From positions 248,001 to 312,000 of the forward strand of contig FJUW01000039.1 of assembly GCA_900074885.1 (NCBI GenBank): a stretch of DNA of 64,000 bases, in the 5' to 3' direction. The notes below the pieces were generated by a model. The model was given only the letters and a program-made list of their open reading frames with translations. It ran no database searches and was not told the origin of the DNA. Positions 57,587 through 64,000 of this stretch are shown piece after piece. This DNA comes from Rhynchosporium graminicola. Its lineage: Eukaryota; Ascomycota; Leotiomycetes; Helotiales; Ploettnerulaceae. Positions within the stretch are counted from its first letter, which is position 1; every line of letters starts with the position of its first letter. The translations under genes and the position numbers were made by a program.

Positions 57587-58690
57587 GTGGGCAAATGGAA
57601 ATTGGAAACTGTCCACTGGTCACTTGTACTTCACAGCTCGACTATTGATGTGAATTTTGTAATCTTGATGGCATTATTCACGCGTACCCGACGAGAGAGT
57701 CAGGGAGTTAGTTCATCCTCATTTCCAGATCCCTTGGCATCATCTAGAGATTCTGAGTGCAATCACCGCCGAGAAGATGCCACTTTCATTTACAGTGGAG
57801 TGGTTTTGATAAGTCCGCTGCACGAATTTAGGCATCCGGGCCTCAATTGCAACATGGCTAAGACTGCACTCACAATCCCCCGCTCCGGAATCAATGCCTC
57901 CGGTCTGCGGTGGAACAATTCTCCGGCCCACTAGCCATTTCATATTGGTGAATCGTGCTAATGTAATTTAGGACGTGTAGGAAATGGAAGTTTCCTTTGG
58001 GAATAATCTGAGTAAAGCAAGCTTATTATAGTTGATAGCCAATACAATGTGTTAGCGATGGTCTGTATGAGGAACAGAAAAGAAACGTGTGAATTGTCGG
58101 TGCTAGAAAAGCTCGCTTAGACTGTTTATCTAGCCAGGGGTTCCACCTGCCGCTTCTAGAACACTTAATAGCAAATCGACGGCACGGTTATTCTCATTCA
58201 TTGAGAGAAGAACAGTGTCTTCTGACTGGCGGAACTGTCAATTATACGACCGTCTTGAGCAGCCAGGTTGTGAACGGCGGCGACCAAATGTCTCGATTCG
58301 TTCTTTCCCAATTCGTTCTTGACCACCTAGCGTCTCCTCGCGGTTCAATGCTGCAAATTTCTATCATCTAGACCTCAATCTGGTCTCTAGATTTGCCTCA
58401 ATTTATATTGCAGCGGCTGATTCATCCAATAATCTCTACTACCAAGCCTGCACAGCGGGACGATATGATGGTTCCTGACCTGAAAATCAGGTACCCGATT
58501 GGATCACCGCATAGTAGGTACTGAGCCATGAGACACATGATTTCAAGATGCCAGTACAACTCTCTTGTATACTTGTTTATCCGGGCCGTGAAGCAGCTTG
58601 GATTCTCAGAGATTGTATAAAAGACCATGACTATCCTACAATTTGACAGTGGCATCATCTACAGCAACTCCTCCTCTGCAGCCGTTCAAG
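57587..58690. other. intergenic, promoter of the endoglucanase
   Basis: No gene. Contains GGCTAG (a fit to the GGCTAR consensus of xylanase/cellulase activators) on minus at 57931-57936 and 58130-58135; two six-base matches are weak evidence. Confidence 0.5.
58616..58623 (+). promoter_or_regulatory. TATA box of the GH7 endoglucanase
   Basis: TATAAAAG, a full match to the strong TATA consensus, 68 bp before the start codon. Expected for a strongly inducible cellulase gene. Confidence 0.7.
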
Positions 58691-60361
58691 ATGACTCGCA
58701 CACTTCCCTTCCTCGCAGCAATCCTTCTTGGTGTTAACAATGTAGCTGCTCAGTCTCTAAGTGGCAAAGGCAAGGAAGTCCACCCTAAACTTGACACCTA
58801 CACCTGCACCTTGCGAGGTGGGTGCAAAAAGAAGACATCCTACATTGTGCTAGACTCTGCTATACACCCCATCTACCAAAAGGACAACCCCAAGCTTGGA
58901 TGTGGTGACTGGGGATCTGCGCCAAACAAAACAGTCTGGTTAGTATTGTCGGCCTTATGAAACTCACTGTGCTATTTTGAGAGTCTATGGTTCTTACCCT
59001 TCAAGCTCTGAACAATTGCACTAACTCGTAAAATAGCCCAGATGCGAAGACTTGTGCCAAAAACTGCATCGTCGATCAGATATCTGACTACTCCAAGTAT
59101 GGAGTCACAACAAAAGGAAGTACGCTCTATATGGATATGTTGAGCGATGATCTTTCTTCCCTCAGTCCTAGAGCGTATCTGTTGGATAGCGATGAGCATC
59201 AGTACGAAATGTTGAAGCTCACCGGCAACGAATTCACCTTTACCGTGGATGTATCCAAACTCCCTTGCGGCATGAACGGAGCCCTATACTTGTCAGAAAT
59301 GAACAAATTCGGTGGTAGAGACTTTCTCAACAAGGGAGGAGCTGAACTCGGTAATGGATATTGCGATGCGCAATGCTTCACATTCCCCTTCGTTGATGGA
59401 GTCGTAAGTGTCTTGTTTGAGCATGACTAAACGTTCAAAGTTAACCGAGTATAGGGAAACATCGAAGGTAAAGGAGCGTGCTGCAATGAAATGGACATCT
59501 GGGAGGCCAACAGAAGGTCCACATCTATCGCTCCACATCCCTGCAACATCACTTCCATGTATAAGTGCTCAGGTGCCGAATGTGGATTCGAGGGTGTTTG
59601 CGATCAGTGGGGCTGCACATACAACCCCTACGCTCTCGACCAACCAAACTACTATGGTACGTTTCCCCATACATAGTTGCCCTCTTGTAATATCCCGCCA
59701 CTTTGAGTCGTCTATTTTCCTGGTCCCAAGAAAAGAAGCAATTACTAACTCCCTACCGCGTGTAGGCGAGCAGGCCCAAGCCGAAGTTGACACCAAACGC
59801 CCGTTCACCGTCGTAACGTCGTTCCCGGCAAACAAGAGGGGCAAGTTGACTTCCATTCAACGAAAGTACATCCAAGATGGCAAAGTCATTTCGAACGCCG
59901 TAGTCAACTTGCCTGATCGCGCGAAGAAAGATTTCCTCGATGACGCCTACTGCCAAGAAAATCCTGGTGGAACACGGCGATTCACCGAGCTTGGCGGGCT
60001 TGAGGAGATGGGTGAAGCCATGTCCCGTGGTATGGTACTCGCGCTTTCTGTTTGGTATGATGTTACTGGATTCATGAATTGTAAGCATCCCTTTCTCGCA
60101 AAGTTATCTCTCCATCTCGCGAACTTCAAGAGTCGAGACATACATACTCCGGATATAATCCCGCATACCCACAAAGAAATTGCGTGGAAGAAGTCGCTAA
60201 CGCCATGATCCAAATTAATAGGGTTGGACAGTGGCAGCTCCGGTCCTTGTAATGCCACTGAGGGGAATCCAGAGGTCATCAAGAAGATTCAACCCGATGC
60301 GGCCGTTCAGTTTAGTGAGATCAAGTGGGGCGAGATTGGCAGCACATATAAGGCAAAGTAG
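58691..60361 (+). CDS. GH7 endo-beta-1,4-glucanase, secreted
   Basis: Retaining endoglucanase hydrolysing cellulose internally, secreted. Five exons, 58691-58938, 59037-59403, 59455-59656, 59766-60080 and 60222-60361; phases agree; 423 residues. Signal peptide [20 protein letters not shown] with cleavage before QSLSGKGKE, the usual pyroglutamate-forming Gln. GH7 marks: [57 protein letters not shown], and the catalytic motif NEMDIWEAN with nucleophile Glu217, assisting Asp219 and acid/base Glu222. Many conserved cysteines. No cellulose-binding module or Ser/Thr linker after the catalytic domain (ends [10 protein letters not shown]). The shorter loops (for example [16 protein letters not shown]) point to endoglucanase (EG I type) rather than cellobiohydrolase. 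Intact, in the midst of gene remains and 3.2 kb from the transposon nest. Confidence 0.95.
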
Positions 60362-60720
60362 CGCAGTTGTATCATAGTTATTCTTGAATAGATTACTTGA
60401 TCAATTGGATAGTGTTTGCACTTGAATACAACATAATCCAATAAGACCCAGTCACTTTATAAGGATTTTTTGAAGGCGTAGCGGTTAATGACTTTTAAAG
60501 ACCCCCAATGACCGTCGAGTGCATATGTCGGCGTTCCTCCACCTGGATCTTCGTCCCTAGTCCCGTTCTCCAAGAAGTTTCATTGTTCGTGCTTGATCAG
60601 AACGTGATGTCTCACATCCATCCTTGGGCACGAGTTACCATACTTTTGAGCTACAATTCAAAGACTAGTGTGAAGCGATCTCAAGCGTGATCACAAATTG
60701 CGCAAAAAGTGCGGTGACGT
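60362..60720. other. intergenic between convergent genes
   Basis: 3' flanks only; nothing recognisable. Confidence 0.7.
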
Positions 60721-61530
60721 CTAACGAGTTCCCTGCTCCAATTGCTGCTTCGCCAGAATGACTTGCCATACCTGGAAAACAAAAGAGAGTAGCATGATGA
60801 AAATGGTGAAAGTGGCGAAGAAGATAAGAAGCTGCGTCTTGTGTTAGTGCTGGATACGCAAGGTTCTAGGCCTGATGCATCACATACCTGATTCCTCCAC
60901 AGCATATACCACGCAGCGACATCTCTTTTGTCATTGAGTAGAGATCTGATGTTCTGTGTCTGGTGCTGATTGACGAAATCCTGAAGCGCAATGAGTCGCT
61001 TTCCCAAAAATGGGAACCCGGCGTAGGGTAAGTTTTTGCTGGCTCGCTGGCTTCAATGGCACCCTAAATTATTTGTGCTTCGGTTGACGATGCACTCTTT
61101 CCACACAGGGTGCGCAACAGAGGATCCCCATACGAAAGGAAGTTCACCAAATACTTGCTCCTCCTCCATCGTGGCCATGCTTCTCGAGAACGCTTTCCAT
61201 GACCTCTCATCTAAGCCAAATATCACGCGGTATGCCGGGCCGCCGTAGAACAATCAATCGTTAACGTAATTCTCACAAGAATTCTCCAAAGACCAACAGC
61301 AGGTTCATGAGCTTATCGGTGACTGACAGATGTGGACCGGGCATGTGGGCGCTGTCACTGCCACAATGCTGGTTGGGGTTGTTGATTTGGAGGCACCACC
61401 TGCATCACTTCTGCCCACGAGTCTGTTCATATGTCAGTAATTGCTCCACTGCTCACCTTTTGAGATTGCGGAATATCTCGTGTCGTGCGATAACGTGCTT
61501 GGTTGGATAGCTGGTGGTCACCGCCGGCAT
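60721..61530 (-). pseudogene. fungal conserved protein with C-terminal membrane helix, decayed
   Basis: Minus. Possible start MPAVTTSYPTKHVIARHEIF (ATG at 61528-61530), a good intron near 61424-61458, then LSVTDKLMNLLLVFGEFL before stops near 61270, YGGPAYRVIFGLDERSWK, VFGELPFVWGSSVAHPVWKE, an in-frame TGA at 61053-61055 (after GCH; fits TGG-to-TGA), then without a frame change GFPFLGKRLIALQDFVNQ, LLNDKRDVAAWYMLWRNQ, an intron (GTATGTGATG donor at about 60890, ACGCAG acceptor at about 60837) and the membrane helix LLIFFATFTIFIMLLSFVF, ending QLEQGTR-stop at 60721-60723. The layout (globular part, LQDFV, DKRD..WY, C-terminal helix) is that of a common uncharacterised fungal family. At least one stop and one frame break; probably dead. 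Confidence 0.65.
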
Positions 61531-62669
61531 GTTTCTGTGCCACAAGTTATCGCTCAGCAGCAAAGAATAATCTCCGAATGGGTCTGTTTCTTCCCTCTTC
61601 GCATGCAACGCTAGATCGCGAGCCAGTGCCGATTCTCAGCTTCTCATTCATCATCCAGGAAAAAATAAATCATAGCTTCTATGGTTCACCTCGAAACTCC
61701 ACTGACTGACTAGGAAGGAAGAGACTCAATGACGAAGAAAGGTCTGATTTCGAAAGCCTATCTCGCAGAATCAAGGTTCAGCTTTCTTCTTTCGCCTGTT
61801 TACCGTCGGCTGAAAGAAGAGCGTTACTGGATTGAATACATAGTTCTTCGTCTGTGTTACATGCTTGCCCTCGTTCCGTTGCATCTGATCTTTCGGTGCG
61901 GTACGTTATACTTATATCGAACACCTTGACACCACAAACGCCTGAGACTTGCTTTTCCAGGACTCTATCTCATGTTCTCACCACTTTCCCTATTGACGTA
62001 TTCCCCGACTACTAGTATCAACAATATGAATCTTTATTCAATCCTCCCTAGTGGAATGCAGTGGAAACTTTGATGATTATTATCAAAGGGACAAGATGTT
62101 GGTTGTCTAGATGCTTGATAGTCAATTGCGATTATGCGTTTCACGGTGATGAAATTCAGCTAACAGCATCCGCTAGGACAAGACTGCTTTATACTCCTCT
62201 TATGGGCTGATTTTGCTGCCACTTCACAAAGCCTGACAGTAAATATCCAAGATGTTGAGGAAAGCAAAATTGTCTGAGAAGACCTGTTCCACAAAAGAAA
62301 TCCCAGGGTTTAGATATTTCCCTTTTGCTCGGAGGAGTACATACAAGAAACAGTAGCATTAACACTTTGAGTATGTCTTGAGTGGTTTCGAATTTGTTTG
62401 TACTAGCAAATCGAAGTAGCCACAAGCGTCACACAATATACTGGCGATTCAAAAAGAGTGTCCTAATGATATCCATAGTTGTAAGCAGTCACAAATATTG
62501 GGTATCATTCAAGAACTCTAAACATGCTCACCTCGTTATCGTCCCAATCGATAGATCGTTAAATATTATTTTCACCCAAGACCGATAACCAATGAGTCAT
62601 ATATACCTCCGCAAGAATTCGTAGATCATCCATAGGAATTTAATCCTCGCCTCTCCTCCTCCCTTCAGC
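61531..62669. other. intergenic, no supported gene
   Basis: Frames of 60-80 codons only. No repeats or RNA genes recognised. Confidence 0.6.
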
Positions 62670-63410
62670 CTACTCCTCTTCGTAGTTCCTCCGATGAGAC
62701 CTAATCCTTTCATTCTTCGAGGACTCATTCCCCAAATCACTGCCCAGCACAGCTCCACCGACCGTCCCTTGTCTGGGGAGTATAGCATCACCCAGTAAGC
62801 CGCCTCCAAAGGCACCAAAGAATGTATTCCTGCCCTTAGGCTTCGTTTCAGCCTGGCTGCTTCTCGGTCGTGTGCGTGAAATCGATCGTCTGCAAGAACG
62901 CTGCCGCGAGTGTGCACGAGACCGGGACCGTGAACGACTTGGGAAGCGTGAGTGGTGTCGATGATGTCGGTGGGAGTGTGCGTCGTGGGGTTTGAGAGCT
63001 GAGGTAGGTGGTTCGGAGTAGGAACGCTCCGGGCGCAAGTGGGGGAGACTGTCTATTGGATATGGAGGACGAGGGCGATTGGACTTCGTTTGAGGGTCCA
63101 TGACGAAGGGCTGATGGTAGGGTGGCTGTGGAGAGTATGGCTGTTGGTATTGCTGCTGAGGCGAGTATTGCAATTGAGAAGAGTGATGATGTGGTTGTGG
63201 GGACGGTTCTGGTACTTCAGATGGATGAGGATATCCTGGGTTTCCAGCCTTATGTTCTGGGAAAGGCTGCTGCTGTACAGCCTGGACTGCATTCTGTTGT
63301 GTCTGCTGTTTAGAAGGGAAAGGCTGATACTGAGGAGGAGGATAGTTCGGCTGCTGAGCCGTTGGGTTGAAACTGTTGTAATACTCTCTGGATCCAAAGC
63401 ATATCCCGAG
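62670..63410 (-). CDS. Q/P-rich, RS-rich glycine-zipper protein, 5' end unresolved
   Basis: Continuous minus frame from about 63390 to the stop at 62670. It opens REYYNSFNPTAQQPNYPPP, passes a Gln/Pro/Tyr-rich stretch (QYSPQQQYQQPYSPQPPYHQ), then SHRHHRHHSRFPSRSRSRSR, an RS/His-rich basic segment, and a C-terminal glycine-zipper-like hydrophobic segment FFGAFGGGLLGDAILPRQGT and GGAVLGSDLG with a charged tail. Upstream, a neighbouring frame reads SSDDAAEDSGYALDPES, which suggests a one-base shift near 63390 or an unseen intron; the start codon is therefore not assigned. Similar low-complexity plus glycine-zipper architectures exist in many uncharacterised fungal proteins. Function unknown. Confidence 0.5.
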   Translation of the reverse strand, partial: LGICFGSREYYNSFNPTAQQPNYPPPQYQPFPSKQQTQQNAVQAVQQQPFPEHKAGNPGYPHPSEVPEPSPQPHHHSSQLQYSPQQQYQQPYSPQPPYHQPFVMDPQTKSNRPRPPYPIDSLPHLRPERSYSEPPTSALKPHDAHSHRHHRHHSRFPSRSRSRSRAHSRQRSCRRSISRTRPRSSQAETKPKGRNTFFGAFGGGLLGDAILPRQGTVGGAVLGSDLGNESSKNERIRSHRRNYEEE

Positions 63411-64000
63411 TCTTCCGCTGCGTCATCTGATGACTGCCGATGGCCGGCATCAGCGTGGATGAGCTTCGAAGTACCGGTATTTGGCCATGTGAGAGCAAAT
63501 CTGGGTTTGCATCTGTGAAGAAAGTCTCAGTAATCAGTAATCAGGCGGCTTCCACCTTGTACATAGTCCAGAATAACCTTAATTATGTAAGCGAAGTCGG
63601 GAACTACCTACCTATACCGCGGACCTAGCTCATTGGCCCCTCATTCATTATAAGTATTGTGAAGCAATCTACCACATGAGTAAACAAGTCGTTGACCCAA
63701 ACTTAGGCTATGTACACATGCCAACTGCACTGCATCGTACAGAAATGCAGGAATGGCTACACATGTCCTCGGCTTCTATGCTGACATGACCTGTCAGACA
63801 TGAGCTGTAGCTTATGTTATTACAACTATACAACGAGGAAAGTCATGCGATCGTCAGTGCATGCTGGGAACACCCAACGGGCCATCTTTCTTGTATGTAT
63901 GCACATCTGGGCGTCTAACATCGGCATGATTCGATTAACGTAACGCGACTTGCCCTCTTCAATCTGAAATAAGAGAGAAAGAACTTGTCGGAAATCAGAC
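63411..64000. other. right edge of window, no supported gene
   Basis: May contain the 5' end of the Q/P-rich gene. A short palindrome-like GACATGACCTGTCAGACATG occurs at 63783-63802; no meaning assigned. Confidence 0.4.

Noticed and set aside
57267..57623. Minus-strand 118-codon ORF
   Set aside because: Shadow of the TPR fragment on plus, which matches a known repeat pattern.

Overview
This is a window from a filamentous ascomycete (Pezizomycotina) nuclear genome. The evidence is short introns with GTAAGT-type donors and CTAAC/CTGAC-type branch sites, a FacA-type acetyl-CoA synthetase, a Clr5-domain protein, a GH7 endoglucanase, and an AT-rich repeat block damaged almost only by C-to-T/G-to-A transitions, the footprint of repeat-induced point mutation (RIP). 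A leotiomycete is my guess only; no sequence search was run.

Layout. 1-36 kb is gene territory with long intergenic gaps: a partial Dal5-type MFS permease (minus, cut by the left edge), a decayed unknown gene (2.0-3.1 kb), acetyl-CoA synthetase (6.1-8.4 kb), a frameshifted APH-type kinase (9.8-10.5 kb), a small NLR-N-terminus-like protein (12.1-13.1 kb), a decayed TRI12-type efflux pump (14.1-16.1 kb), an intact sugar transporter (17.7-19.9 kb), a 118-residue membrane protein (21.9-22.4 kb), a Clr5 gene followed by a broken TPR gene (23.4-26.1 kb), peptidyl-tRNA hydrolase 2 (26.6-27.4 kb), and a divergent pair of ribosome-biogenesis genes, UTP7 and TSR1 (30.5-35.1 kb). An intron-containing tRNA-Asp-like gene lies at 36.4 kb.

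37.0-55.5 kb is a nested transposon block that can be taken apart exactly from target-site duplications. A Tc1-like DNA transposon was hit by a Ty3/gypsy element with 496-bp LTRs (TSD CCTAG). That element was in turn hit by a short non-autonomous LTR element with 278-bp LTRs (TSD TAGGC), a second Ty3/gypsy element with 267-bp LTRs (TSD ATATA), and a 202-bp solo LTR (TSD ATAAA). All three LTR elements with readable orientation lie on the minus strand. Both gypsy elements also hold a long decayed reading frame on the opposite strand, between pol and the 3' LTR. Two single-N positions inside the second gypsy element are flanked by repeated blocks and are probably assembly joins.

55.5-64 kb returns to normal composition: gene fragments (an AsaB/DES-type oxygenase start and a TPR C-terminus), an intact secreted GH7 endoglucanase (58.7-60.4 kb), another decayed membrane-protein gene (60.7-61.5 kb), and the end of a Q/P/RS-rich glycine-zipper protein (62.7-63.4 kb).

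The intact genes are ordinary metabolism and housekeeping and do not form a pathway. What stands out is the density of broken genes around the transposon nest. Several carry TGG-to-TGA/TAG-type stops outside recognisable repeats. Other lesions are single-base indels, some next to C runs, which could be sequencing errors.
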